From Treponema sp. OMZ 798 (GTDB lineage: Bacteria; Spirochaetota; Spirochaetia; Treponematales; Treponemataceae), in assembly GCF_024181385.1 (NCBI RefSeq), contig NZ_CP051305.1, forward strand, positions 558,001-622,000: 64,000 bases of DNA, in the 5' to 3' direction. Numbering within the stretch: position 1 is the stretch's first letter; each line of letters starts with the position of its first letter. Shown here in pieces: positions 16,268 through 25,398 of the stretch. The position numbers were made by a program, and so were the translations under genes. The notes under the pieces are model-generated. The model was not told the DNA's origin, ran no database searches, and saw nothing but the letters and a program-made list of their open reading frames with translations.

Positions 16268-17924
16268 ATTCTTCTTCTTTTGTCTCTTCAGGTTGGGATT
16301 TTCTATGACGTAGAGAATAAAGATAGCGCTTGATTTTTTGGCTTGCCGTTTTTTCGAATTCTTCTACAACTTCGATTTTATCTATCTTTGAAAATTTGTT
16401 TACTTTCGAGTTTACAAAAAATCTTATCTCGTTTAGAACTTCTTCTCTTTTATGTAGTATTGCATTGGAAAGCTCTGACACGGCATCTCCTATGGCATCC
16501 TGTAAGCGGACATAGGCAACCAAGGATGTGTTTTCGCCTTCAACGACGAGGGCCTCTGATACAAGAGGATGCTGGTTTAAGACAAATTCTATATCTTCAG
16601 GGTAGATGTTTTCTCCTGCAGCCCCTAAAATCATATTTTTTGATCTACCCTTTAAGCTGACCCTTCCCTTATCATCCATAACGCAGAGATCGCCGGTCTT
16701 AAACCATCCGTCTTCGGTAAAGACTTCCTTTGTTAAGTCCGGGGCATTGTAGTATCCCTGCATTACATTGGGACCCTTTACCAAGAGCTCTCCGACTCCG
16801 GTTTGCGGATCTTGATCTCCTATTTTTATTTCGACTCCGGGAAGATTAACCCCTATCACTCCGGGAATAGTTTTATACACTGCGGAGTAGGCTACCAAGG
16901 GAGAGGTTTCGGTAAGGCCGTAACCTATCGCATATGGAAACTTTGCATCGATCATAAACTGTTCAACAATAGGATCCGTTTTTGAACCTCCTATACCGAA
17001 AAATTTAAGACGGCCGCCGAAGGTCTTCTTTAGCTTTTTTCCGGCCTTACGGCATAATAATTTTCTTCCGAGCCTTGTTCCGTAAATTTTCTTTATAAGA
17101 GGACTTGCATTAAAGGCAGGCAAAATTTTTTGCTTATATATTTTTTCGATTACAATAGGAACGGTCAGCATAAAATGAGGCCTTACCTTTTGAAGGGCAG
17201 GAAGCAGATTTCGGGGAATAGGCGGTCCTTCAAGGTAGTAGATGCAGGCTCCGTTTAGCATGAACATTAAAAAGCCTATTGTAAACTCATAAACGTGGGA
17301 CATGGGTAAGATTGAAAGAGCTACCTCATATTGGTTTATACGTTGACAGTGTTGACCTGCGATAGCCGTAAAGATAAGGTTTTTATGTGTAAGGACAACT
17401 CCCTTAGAGCGGCCTGTTGTTCCAGATGTATAAATAATTGAAGCTGTGTCTTCTTCCTTACATTCATGATCCGGCAGGGGAGAGTCCGTTTTTACCTCTC
17501 CTTTTTTTACTGCAAAATCGCTTATGTTGATTATGATATCCAAGTCATCCGTATTGTTTAATTTTGCTAAAAGTTTTTCTCCCGCAAAGACAGCCCTTGC
17601 TCCCGAATGTTTTAAACAGGATGAAGCCTCACTTTCATTAAAATCAGGTAAAAGAGGTACGGCAATAGCTCCGAGTGTAACTATCGCAAAATATGAAATT
17701 GCCCACTGGGGGGAACTTGTACTGAAAATTGCTACCTTATCAAGAGGTTTTATTCCCAGTGAATGTAATAAGGTTTTTATAGAGGTAACCTTTTCGTCCA
17801 ATTCTTTGTAGCTTATGGGCTGTTCTGATACATATGAAAGAGCGGGTCTATTCGAAAATTTTAAGGCCGAATTTCTTAATAAGGCCTGAAAGGTGTATTT
17901 TCCAAGATCATCAATTGTCTGCAT
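16266..17924 (-). CDS. long-chain acyl-CoA synthetase (AMP-binding enzyme)
   Basis: 552 residues of the ANL adenylating superfamily. The P-loop-like A3 motif IIYTSGTTGRSKGVVLTHKN is near residue 165. YGLTETSPLVAY is near 335 and GWFKTGDLCVMDDKGR (A7) near 405. KNMILGAAGENIYPEDIE (A8) follows near 430. It would activate fatty acids to acyl-CoA via acyl-adenylate. T. denticola-type spirochaetes depend on exogenous fatty acids, which fits, though chain length is inferred. GGAGG 5 nt upstream supports the start. It lies 66 nt downstream of the solute-binding lipoprotein gene, same strand. Confidence 0.88.
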   Translation of the reverse strand: MQTIDDLGKYTFQALLRNSALKFSNRPALSYVSEQPISYKELDEKVTSIKTLLHSLGIKPLDKVAIFSTSSPQWAISYFAIVTLGAIAVPLLPDFNESEASSCLKHSGARAVFAGEKLLAKLNNTDDLDIIINISDFAVKKGEVKTDSPLPDHECKEEDTASIIYTSGTTGRSKGVVLTHKNLIFTAIAGQHCQRINQYEVALSILPMSHVYEFTIGFLMFMLNGACIYYLEGPPIPRNLLPALQKVRPHFMLTVPIVIEKIYKQKILPAFNASPLIKKIYGTRLGRKLLCRKAGKKLKKTFGGRLKFFGIGGSKTDPIVEQFMIDAKFPYAIGYGLTETSPLVAYSAVYKTIPGVIGVNLPGVEIKIGDQDPQTGVGELLVKGPNVMQGYYNAPDLTKEVFTEDGWFKTGDLCVMDDKGRVSLKGRSKNMILGAAGENIYPEDIEFVLNQHPLVSEALVVEGENTSLVAYVRLQDAIGDAVSELSNAILHKREEVLNEIRFFVNSKVNKFSKIDKIEVVEEFEKTASQKIKRYLYSLRHRKSQPEETKEEE

Positions 17925-17990
17925 AAGTCCTCCGTGCTAAAATAATTCCTGCTATGAGTAAGACACTTGAAGGGGAATAAGGTTGCATTT

Positions 17991-19236
17991 TTATTGATTT
18001 TTGTACCATTCTGCTATCCTTTTATTAAGCGAAGGGATAGAATCAGGATAGATTGAGGTATTACATGTATCCTTTAAATAGGGCATTAGAATTTCTTTTT
18101 TTAGCATCGGCCAGTTGCTCGGCAGTATATGGGGTGCATAAAAACTTTGAGTTTGAGGGAGATGCGACAATAAAAGAGGGTAATACCTTGGGAATAGTTT
18201 TTCCGTTACTTGGCGCAAGGCCGAAAAGCCTCCTGCAAGGCCGAAGGCGCTTATCATAAGATCCATCTCATTGGCTCGATTTAAAAGCTGCTCTTGAGTT
18301 TTGACCTGAAAAAACCAAATAAAAAAAGCTTCCGCGGCCTTAGCGTTTTTTGCCTTGCTGCAGATTCCTCCATATAGAATATCGTCCTTTAAAGGGGTTT
18401 TTCCGTTAAAGGCAAGCCACCTAAAATCTATATTTTCCAATCGTTTTTGAGGTGTAGAAAAAAGCTCCTCACTCGAGGCATAATAAAAAAGACATTTTCC
18501 GTTTTTGACTAAAACATAGGGCGAATCATAAAGGTATTTAAACTTAAAGTCGTCTTCGGCTGCTGCTGATGTATTTACCTCGCTGCTCCAATCTCTTATA
18601 TAGTTTATTGCATTTTGAAGAGACTTATCGCTCCACGAAAAAAAATCGTTTTCTTCTTCAAAGGAGGCATTGAAGCCCTTGGTGTTCATGTATAAAAAGT
18701 CATCTGACCAGCGGGGTGAAAAGCCCATTGCTGTATATGTCCCTCTGTTTGCCTTGTTAAACTTAATCGAAAAATCTCTTATCTCATCAGGAGAAATTGA
18801 AAAGTCGCTCTTTGTTTTAAACTTATTTGCCGAGGAAAAAATAATCATCGGTAAGTTAAAGCTTATAGGCAATAGATATTGATTGCCCGAAATATTTCCC
18901 AAGTTTAAGAGCTCGGGATAAAAATCGTTCTTGTTTATTTTTTTTTTCTCCGAAAAGATTATTGATCTTTCTAAACTTTACTCTGGCGGATTTGCCCTTA
19001 AGCCATGCACCGATAACTATGTCGGGCTGGACTTCCGTATTTATAAGGGCATCGACCGGATTTTTTTTGTATTCTACAATAATTTTGTGCTCGCTTTGAG
19101 AGTTGTTAAAAACCTCACAGTATGAAACAAACTCCGCCCTGTCCGTCCAGATGACCGCTATCTTGTCCTCTTCGGTTTTTGTACATGAGGTAAAAATTAT
19201 CGCTGCAAGGATCAAAAATAAAATATATTTTTTCAT
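17991..19236 (-). pseudogene. extracellular solute-binding lipoprotein, split by a frameshift in an A10 tract
   Basis: Two overlapping minus-strand frames (18856-19236 and 17991-18902) join into one protein of about 415 residues. The first has a lipoprotein signal (FLILAAIIFTSC, Cys near residue 18) and the N-terminal lobe (IAVIWTDRAEFVSY, DIVIGAW). The second has the rest, including ISFNLPMIIFS and FFIWFFQV. The frame breaks at a run of ten A on the coding strand, immediately after TTCGGAG. With nine A the reading continues into the second frame as INKNDFYPELLNLGNISGNQY. The fold resembles ABC-type family 1 sugar/solute-binding proteins; no permease gene is adjacent. It may be a true pseudogene, a slippage-controlled gene or a sequencing error. 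Confidence 0.75.
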
Positions 19237-19246
19237 AAATTTTCTC

Positions 19247-21505
19247 TTACTCTATGTTTATTGTTTTTAAAATAGCCCCGGTCTTCCGCTCATACCACGA
19301 TAGGGTATCGCCGAAGTTGAGACTTATAAAATATTTTTTTAAGATAATCGCTTCTTTAGGAAATCCATAGGAACGGGACAACCTTTTTCCCTGCTTTGAG
19401 GAGGTATTGTAGTGAACAAGGGAGCTGTTCCCTAAGTTTGTTAAAATGTCGTTTCCCGAAATTTCCAAAAAAGCATCTACGTCTTCTTCCTTATAAGAAA
19501 GGATGGGCTTAAAAGTGCTGTCTATCAAATTCTTACGGTTTAAGCCTATATGAAGAAGTTCAGTCTTAGGTGAAGGATTTGTTCCGGTTAAAAAACATGC
19601 AAGGCTGTTAGGGCGCGAGCTGTTTTGCTCAAGGGAAAAGGCTAAATTTCCTTCCATAGGAATCGGGCTTGTTTCTTCCGTCAGGGTGTTTATTATAAAG
19701 ACCGGGCTTTGAGAGCGGCCTATGGCGCTTTTAGCAATCAGCATTGTGCTGTCGTCTACTTGAACCGCATTTTGAATTCCCGGGGCATTATAGACAAATT
19801 CTTTTTTTCCGTTTTCAAAATTAACCAGTGTAACTCCGTTAAAGGACTCGACATATAAAAATAAATTCTTATAAACCGAAATCGATATAACCGTTTCCTT
19901 AGGCGTGATAATCTTTTTTAGGCTCTTTGTATCAAGGGAGTAGTGGGATATGGGAGTTCCTTTTTTTATGTCCGACCAGAGCAAAAAGCCGTTGTTATAA
20001 AATGTAAACTTATTTGTTTTCAGGTTTTCTATTATTGAAACGGGTTTTTCTTCAGGTGAATTTTGAACATAGATTTTTCCGTCTTTTAGGATGTACAAAA
20101 CATTTCCGTCGCTTGTTATGTCGTCTATTTTTGAGTCGGAGTAGGCGAGCGGTTTTTCAAGATTGACCGAAGAGTCTTCGTTTAAGCCTATCATGTAAAT
20201 CGAACCGTCTCGGGTTCCGATTATCATGTGATTTTTAATATGGCGGGCTGCCGTTATTTTGGAATTCCCCGGCACATAAAAGCCCTTTGAAGATGCATCT
20301 CCTTGTCTTATGCACCATTCATTTTTTCTCCTTGTTCTTTCGATCCAAATAGGAACCGAGTCTTGAATTTTGGAAGCGAAGAGGGCATATCGGGCTTGAT
20401 GTTTCGATACCGTTTCACCGGTAACGGCATCTATTACATAGACATTATTGTCCTTATAGCCGATAATTCTTGTAAAGTTTTTTATAAGATTCGGATTTTC
20501 AAGTTTGTTCTCTGTTCTGAATTCTTTTAGCTTTTTTTTCTTTGATATATCTGTGTAAACGAGGCGGCCCGATTCTCCGTAAGTTACAATGCTTCTTTCG
20601 GTTGATGCTGTCGCTGCCAAAAAAACTATTCCGGGGGCTTCCTTATAAATATTTTGTACGATGCCCTTTGAATCCAATACGGTAATGCCGTCGGTAGATC
20701 GGTTGCCTACGAAGAGGTAGGTTCCGTTTGCCGACCATGAAAGGGATACGACCGAATCGGATAAGCGCTTTGAAAATAGGGCCTTCTTTTTTGCCCAATC
20801 CCAAAGGGAAACTTGGTGAACGCTGAATCCGTTTGTTTCATAAACGGCGACGAGTTTTCCCTGAGGATGGACGGCTATTTTTTGTATGGGCATACTTGAA
20901 AGCTGCCAAGTATCGGGCTCAAATTTGGGATAGGAATATCTGGTAACAAAGCCGTCCTTTCCGGCCGCAAAAAATATCGGCAAGGTGCCTGAGTTCATTA
21001 TCTCTGTAACTCCGCCCGAAAATTTGTGGACAACCTTTGCCGAGCGGAATCTGTCTTTTTCAGGGGCGTTTGCTCTTGAAGCTGTGTTGCGTGAATAAAG
21101 AGCCTTGTCGTTTGCAACTGCAAGGGTCATAGCCTGAGCAAAGGCAAGGGCGTTTATTTTTTTTTCTTCCGGCGGAGATTGCTGTGGTGTGTTTGAATTT
21201 TCTGCCGGTTGAGTTTGTTGGCTTGTATTAGCGCTTGTTTCAGGCGGCGCCTGCTGTGATGTACTTGCGTTTTCTTCTGCCGGTTTCTGTCCTTGCTCCG
21301 TGCTCTCTGTGTTTGCCGTTTCACTGCTTTCCGTTTGTTGGAATTCAGGTTTATCTGTGCCGGCGTTGCCTTCGTCCGGAGCAGTATTGCCCGTTTCTTG
21401 TCCTTGATTTTCGGCAACCTCGCTCCAAGGGAGATCCTGATTTTGAGCCCCTAAAGAAAAACATAAAATTAAAGCAAAAAATAAACAAAGATATTTTTTG
21501 TACAT
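19247..21505 (-). CDS. exported WD40/beta-propeller-like protein with Q/P/T-rich linker
   Basis: 752 residues: a signal peptide (KYLCLFFALILCFSLGAQ, cleavage after GA-Q), then a low-complexity linker at residues about 25-115 rich in Gln, Pro, Glu, Thr and Ser with repeated SQQ-PPE-type motifs. The rest is a long WD40-like propeller region with repeated strand patterns such as LSWSANGTYLFVGNRS and IIGTRDGSIYMIGLN. Enzymatic residues are not recognisable; a periplasmic or surface scaffold role is inferred. It lies 3 nt downstream of the CpXC gene and 10 nt upstream of the solute-binding lipoprotein, so the three form an operon. Confidence 0.75.
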   Translation of the reverse strand: MYKKYLCLFFALILCFSLGAQNQDLPWSEVAENQGQETGNTAPDEGNAGTDKPEFQQTESSETANTESTEQGQKPAEENASTSQQAPPETSANTSQQTQPAENSNTPQQSPPEEKKINALAFAQAMTLAVANDKALYSRNTASRANAPEKDRFRSAKVVHKFSGGVTEIMNSGTLPIFFAAGKDGFVTRYSYPKFEPDTWQLSSMPIQKIAVHPQGKLVAVYETNGFSVHQVSLWDWAKKKALFSKRLSDSVVSLSWSANGTYLFVGNRSTDGITVLDSKGIVQNIYKEAPGIVFLAATASTERSIVTYGESGRLVYTDISKKKKLKEFRTENKLENPNLIKNFTRIIGYKDNNVYVIDAVTGETVSKHQARYALFASKIQDSVPIWIERTRRKNEWCIRQGDASSKGFYVPGNSKITAARHIKNHMIIGTRDGSIYMIGLNEDSSVNLEKPLAYSDSKIDDITSDGNVLYILKDGKIYVQNSPEEKPVSIIENLKTNKFTFYNNGFLLWSDIKKGTPISHYSLDTKSLKKIITPKETVISISVYKNLFLYVESFNGVTLVNFENGKKEFVYNAPGIQNAVQVDDSTMLIAKSAIGRSQSPVFIINTLTEETSPIPMEGNLAFSLEQNSSRPNSLACFLTGTNPSPKTELLHIGLNRKNLIDSTFKPILSYKEEDVDAFLEISGNDILTNLGNSSLVHYNTSSKQGKRLSRSYGFPKEAIILKKYFISLNFGDTLSWYERKTGAILKTINIE

Positions 21506-21508
21506 AAA

Positions 21509-22168
21509 CTATGAATCCCTTCCTTCGGTAAAAATATTTTGGTAGGAAAGATAGTTCCCCAAATATACGGCTGTAAAGACTTCAGACTTTTTATTGTTTT
21601 TGATATCTTGACAAACCGAGTCATACAATCTGACAGGAATTTTCATAACCGCTACTTGGTCTTCTTTTAAGCCGTAGACATAAAATTCAAAGTTTCCGTC
21701 ATTGCATATCGAGTGGAAAAAGATTTTTATCTTTTTTCCTTTTATGTCCTTTCCGCTGTCCAATATAAAGAATTTTAAAACTTCCATGGCATGGGGATCT
21801 AAACCTGCTTCAACAACGGCAAGCCGCTCAGCCAATTCCGAGTAACCTATAACCGGGGTTTCATCGGCTTTTTCATATTCTATCTTTTCAGCTTTTTTTG
21901 TTTTTTCGTTTATCTCTTTTAATCCCGAGCAGCTGGAAAGACAGGCTATTCTATCGGCCTCCGGAACAAAAAGTAAAACAAGCTTTTTTGAAGGCCATTC
22001 TATTCTTGTCTTTATCTCCGAACGGACCTTTCTCCCGCATTGAGGGCACTTAAAGGTCAAATATGAACCGTCGGCTATTTTTTTTAATATTTCAGGTTCC
22101 TTATCCAAATTTATTTTAGCATGATGTTCAATTTCAAAACTTTTATCGCAAGGACAATGTATCTTCAT
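21509..22168 (-). CDS. CpXC-domain protein
   Basis: 219 residues. It begins with a zinc-ribbon-like module (HCPCDKSFEIEHH and FKCPQCGRKVRSEI), matching the CpXC domain first recognised by its C-P-x-C pattern. The downstream half is alpha/beta without known motifs. The frame is open to 22276, but the ATG at 22168 directly follows GGAG and starts exactly at the domain. It has no signal peptide and is presumably cytoplasmic. It is first gene of the operon with the WD40 protein and the solute-binding lipoprotein. Function unknown. Confidence 0.72.
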   Translation of the reverse strand: MKIHCPCDKSFEIEHHAKINLDKEPEILKKIADGSYLTFKCPQCGRKVRSEIKTRIEWPSKKLVLLFVPEADRIACLSSCSGLKEINEKTKKAEKIEYEKADETPVIGYSELAERLAVVEAGLDPHAMEVLKFFILDSGKDIKGKKIKIFFHSICNDGNFEFYVYGLKEDQVAVMKIPVRLYDSVCQDIKNNKKSEVFTAVYLGNYLSYQNIFTEGRDS

Positions 22169-22260
22169 AATAAAACTCCAATATTCTCGTATTGTACCAT
22201 ATTTTAGAGAAAAATGTAAGGGCTTTATGAGCCGGGTTGTCAGACCGGCAAAATACCGGC

Positions 22261-22289
22261 TTGCATATATCTTCAATTTATGGCATTAT
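22261..22289 (+). promoter_or_regulatory. predicted promoter of the DUF4015 gene
   Basis: TTGCAT (22261-22266), a 17-nt spacer and CATTAT (22284-22289), then 8 nt to the ATG at 22298. No ribosome site precedes that ATG. Confidence 0.45.
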
Positions 22290-22297
22290 GTTGCCCT

Positions 22298-24358
22298 ATG
22301 AAAATTTTTTATTGCGGTAAAAGAGCTTTAAGGCTTGCTTTTGTTTTGTTGATTATTATGCTCCCGCTTTATGCTCAAGATGTTTTTTTGGCAGGAAGCT
22401 CTGAGGGCTTGTTTAGAATAGATAATTTTAGAGTAAAGAAGATTTGGAGAGATGCGGCTGTTTTAAAGATATCTAAGGCCGGAAATCAATGGCTTTTTTT
22501 AACCGGGAAGGGGCTTGCCGCAAGCAAAAATTTAAAAGATTTTTACTATCTAAACGATAAGCTTCCAAAAAAAATAATTAAAAATATAGATAAAAACGGA
22601 AACAAAACCTTTATAGAAAAAATTCCTCAACTTAAAGATTTGGAAGTTCATCCCTTTAATCCGAACATCTTTGTTACTGCAACTTCAAGCAATGTTTTTT
22701 TGACGAGGGATTCAGGAAAAACTTGGGAGGACCTTGGTGCCAATCATTCGGTAAACGGAATAAAGGCTGTAAGTGTTTTGGACATGCCTAATGCAAGTGG
22801 TGAAAAAGTTTTAACGGTTTTTGTTTCGCACTCCATTGCCGGTATGGCATGGAAGCAGCCCGATGTAAATTCTAAAATTTGGAACAATATAAGCGACGGC
22901 TTAAAAAAAGGTCCGGAAGGAGTTGAAGAAGTATCCGATATTGTTTTTAATCAAATCTCAAACGAGTCTCAAGTTTACTGTGCTCAAACATTTTCAGGTT
23001 TGATGTACAGGCTTGATTGGAATAAAAAAATCTTTATACTCTTAAACGAAAAAGAAGCAAACGATAAAAAGCTTGTTTGTGTAGATAGTTTAAATATAAT
23101 AGACAATACCGTTTTCGGAGTTATGGAAGGCGGTTTATTTGAAACTAATTTAATTATCCCTAATACCCAAATTTACACTTCTAAAAAATTATTAAAAAAT
23201 TATGACAAGGTTAAAAAATATCTTAAAAATTCAAACTATCTGTGTGCCTTTGTGCCGAGTAATTTGACCTCATTTAACGGTAATTTATCCCTATCCGAAC
23301 TCTGGTTATTGCATGATAAAAAAAATCAAAGCAATCCTTACTTAAAGATCTCAGACGGTAAAAAAGGAATTTATACGCCTACCCATCAGATGCGGGAAGA
23401 TAAATCTTTTGAAAAGCATCTTAAAACAATCAAGGACAATAAACTCAATGCCCTTGTCATCGATATGAAAGATGAAGCGGGTTTTGTCCGCTATGAAAGT
23501 AAAAATGAGAATATAAAAAAATATAATGGTGTAAAATATACTCTCGATATCGAAAAACTTATAAAAAAGGCAAAGGCTGAAAATATCTACCTTATCGCCC
23601 GCATTGTAGTGTTTAAAGATAAAAACTTATACAGATATAACGAAGGTCAATACGCCGTCAAGGATAAGGAAACCGGAAAGCCATGGCAGGGTTATAATAT
23701 TTATAACGGAGAAAAAGAAATTATACAGGAGCATTGGGTCGATCCTTATAATGAAGACGTTTGGAAATACAATGTCGATATAGCCGAAGAGCTTTGCTCG
23801 CTCGGCTTTGATGAAATTCAGTTTGACTATATCCGCTTTCCTACAGACGGCCTAAACCTTGCAAATGTCCGATACCCGGCCCAAGAAAACGGCATGGATA
23901 AGGTTAGTGCCCTAATGTCCTTTTTAGCCTACTCGCGCGAAAGAATCAAGGCTCCTCTTTCTATAGATATTTACGGGGCAAACGGCTGGTACCGCACGGG
24001 AGCCCGCACCGGACAGGAGGTAGAACTCCTTGCAGAATATGTAGATGTTATCTGTCCTATGTTTTATCCCAGCCATTTTTCTCAAAGCTTTTTAGCTTAT
24101 AAGCCTGCCGAAGAAAGGCCCTATAGAATTTATCATCAAGGTTCATACAGAAACAAATTGATGGCACGCAATAAGGTAATAGTGCGTCCATGGGCTCAAG
24201 CGTTTTTTATTCCGGTTTCTTACGATAAAAAATACTATGATGAAAATTATGTAAAACGCCAAATTTTAGGAATTAAGGATTCCATAGATGAGGGTTATAT
24301 TTATTGGAATAATTCGGGCCGCTACTTGGATCTGCGTCCTGACGGGGAGGGCTTATAA
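22298..24358 (+). CDS. putative glycoside hydrolase (DUF4015 family), exported
   Basis: About 686 residues. The N-terminal signal peptide (ALRLAFVLLIIMLPLYAQD) is followed by a region resembling exo-sialidase/BNR or photosystem-assembly propeller repeats (FLTRDSGKTWEDLG near residue 140). From about residue 360 comes the TIM-barrel DUF4015 domain: YTPTHQMREDKSFE, NALVIDMKDEAGFVRYES, FDEIQFDYIRFPTDG and VDVICPMFYPSHF. The acidic residues in DMKDE and DEIQFDYIRFP are candidate catalytic residues; the substrate is unknown. I prefer the ATG at 22298 because the ATG at 22280 would lie inside the predicted promoter. It overlaps the PAP2 gene by one base. Confidence 0.75.
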   Translation: MKIFYCGKRALRLAFVLLIIMLPLYAQDVFLAGSSEGLFRIDNFRVKKIWRDAAVLKISKAGNQWLFLTGKGLAASKNLKDFYYLNDKLPKKIIKNIDKNGNKTFIEKIPQLKDLEVHPFNPNIFVTATSSNVFLTRDSGKTWEDLGANHSVNGIKAVSVLDMPNASGEKVLTVFVSHSIAGMAWKQPDVNSKIWNNISDGLKKGPEGVEEVSDIVFNQISNESQVYCAQTFSGLMYRLDWNKKIFILLNEKEANDKKLVCVDSLNIIDNTVFGVMEGGLFETNLIIPNTQIYTSKKLLKNYDKVKKYLKNSNYLCAFVPSNLTSFNGNLSLSELWLLHDKKNQSNPYLKISDGKKGIYTPTHQMREDKSFEKHLKTIKDNKLNALVIDMKDEAGFVRYESKNENIKKYNGVKYTLDIEKLIKKAKAENIYLIARIVVFKDKNLYRYNEGQYAVKDKETGKPWQGYNIYNGEKEIIQEHWVDPYNEDVWKYNVDIAEELCSLGFDEIQFDYIRFPTDGLNLANVRYPAQENGMDKVSALMSFLAYSRERIKAPLSIDIYGANGWYRTGARTGQEVELLAEYVDVICPMFYPSHFSQSFLAYKPAEERPYRIYHQGSYRNKLMARNKVIVRPWAQAFFIPVSYDKKYYDENYVKRQILGIKDSIDEGYIYWNNSGRYLDLRPDGEGL

Positions 24359-25398
24359 TGACGGAATTTACAGCAGCTTCAAAAGAATTTCATGCCGTGC
24401 ACCAATGGGGGATAGAAGTAATTAGGACTGTGCAAAATTTTTCAAATCCGGTTATTACCGAAATCCTAAAAGTTTTTACGGATGCTTCAACCTACGGCTT
24501 TGTAGTTTTTATTATAGGCCTATATCTTTGGTGCATCGATTACAAAAAGGGGCTTCACCTTGCTTACGCCGCCGCCTTTACCTCAGGGCTTAACGGAGGA
24601 ATTAAGCGTATCTTAAAAGTCCCGAGGCCTTTTACTCATGCCCCGGAAATTATGCTTAAAAGCATAGGAGGATATTCGACGCCTTCGGGGCACTCTTCGA
24701 TAAGTGCCTTAATTTATCCGGCAGCCTTGTTTTATAAGCCCTTTCAAAAAGAGCCATCGAAAGATTCCCAATCGAATAATATCGAAACAAAGGGTACAGC
24801 TTCAGCTAGGCTAAAAATAGCAGCGGCAATTAGCCTTCCGCTCTTGGTGGGTTTTTCACGTGTTTATCTCGGAGTACACTATCCGACCGATGTCCTTTTG
24901 GGCTGGGCTCTTGGAGCATTTATCTTTTTAGCTTTGATGTTTTTGCTTCCCGCAGTTGAAGCAAGGCTTTCTTCCTCAAACAAGACCGATGAAGAAGATC
25001 CGCAAAATATTAAATTCAAAAAAGATGCTTCAATAAGGTTTACCCTTGCCGCTATTTTTTCATTTATACTCATTTTAATTTCGAAGGAAAAGGTAAATGA
25101 GGCAGGCGTTATCCTTGGGCTTGCTTTTGGAAATATCCGAATCCTAGAAAATTCAAAATATAATTTTGATGCTTCTTCAGGCTCTGCGCTTCAAAAGCTT
25201 TTAAGATTTATTATCGGGGCAACTCTTTCATGTATTCCGATTTTAATTTTCTATCTTTTAAAAATAGATTCAAGCTATGCCCAATACAGGCTCTACCGCT
25301 TTTTGGAATTTTTTGCGGTTGGAGCTGTTGCTTCGGGTTTAGCCCCGATAATCTTTTGCCGTTTAAAACTTTCGGGAGGAGAGAATGCAGACAGGTAA
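24358..25398 (+). CDS. PAP2-family membrane phosphatase
   Basis: 346 residues with several membrane segments. All three PAP2 signature blocks are present: KRILKVPRPF near residue 83, TPSGHSS near 105 and SRVYLGVHYPTD near 167 (catalytic His/Asp). It probably hydrolyses phosphatidic acid or undecaprenyl-type pyrophosphate at the inner membrane. A second multi-helix region after residue 220 is additional to the minimal PAP2 fold. Its ATG overlaps the previous stop (TAATG) and its end overlaps mnmE by 14 nt, so the three genes are tightly coupled. Confidence 0.88.
   Translation: MTEFTAASKEFHAVHQWGIEVIRTVQNFSNPVITEILKVFTDASTYGFVVFIIGLYLWCIDYKKGLHLAYAAAFTSGLNGGIKRILKVPRPFTHAPEIMLKSIGGYSTPSGHSSISALIYPAALFYKPFQKEPSKDSQSNNIETKGTASARLKIAAAISLPLLVGFSRVYLGVHYPTDVLLGWALGAFIFLALMFLLPAVEARLSSSNKTDEEDPQNIKFKKDASIRFTLAAIFSFILILISKEKVNEAGVILGLAFGNIRILENSKYNFDASSGSALQKLLRFIIGATLSCIPILIFYLLKIDSSYAQYRLYRFLEFFAVGAVASGLAPIIFCRLKLSGGENADR

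Noticed and set aside
21154..21417. Basic, repetitive 87-residue minus-strand ORF
   Set aside because: It is a shadow frame of the Gln/Pro-rich linker of the WD40 protein.
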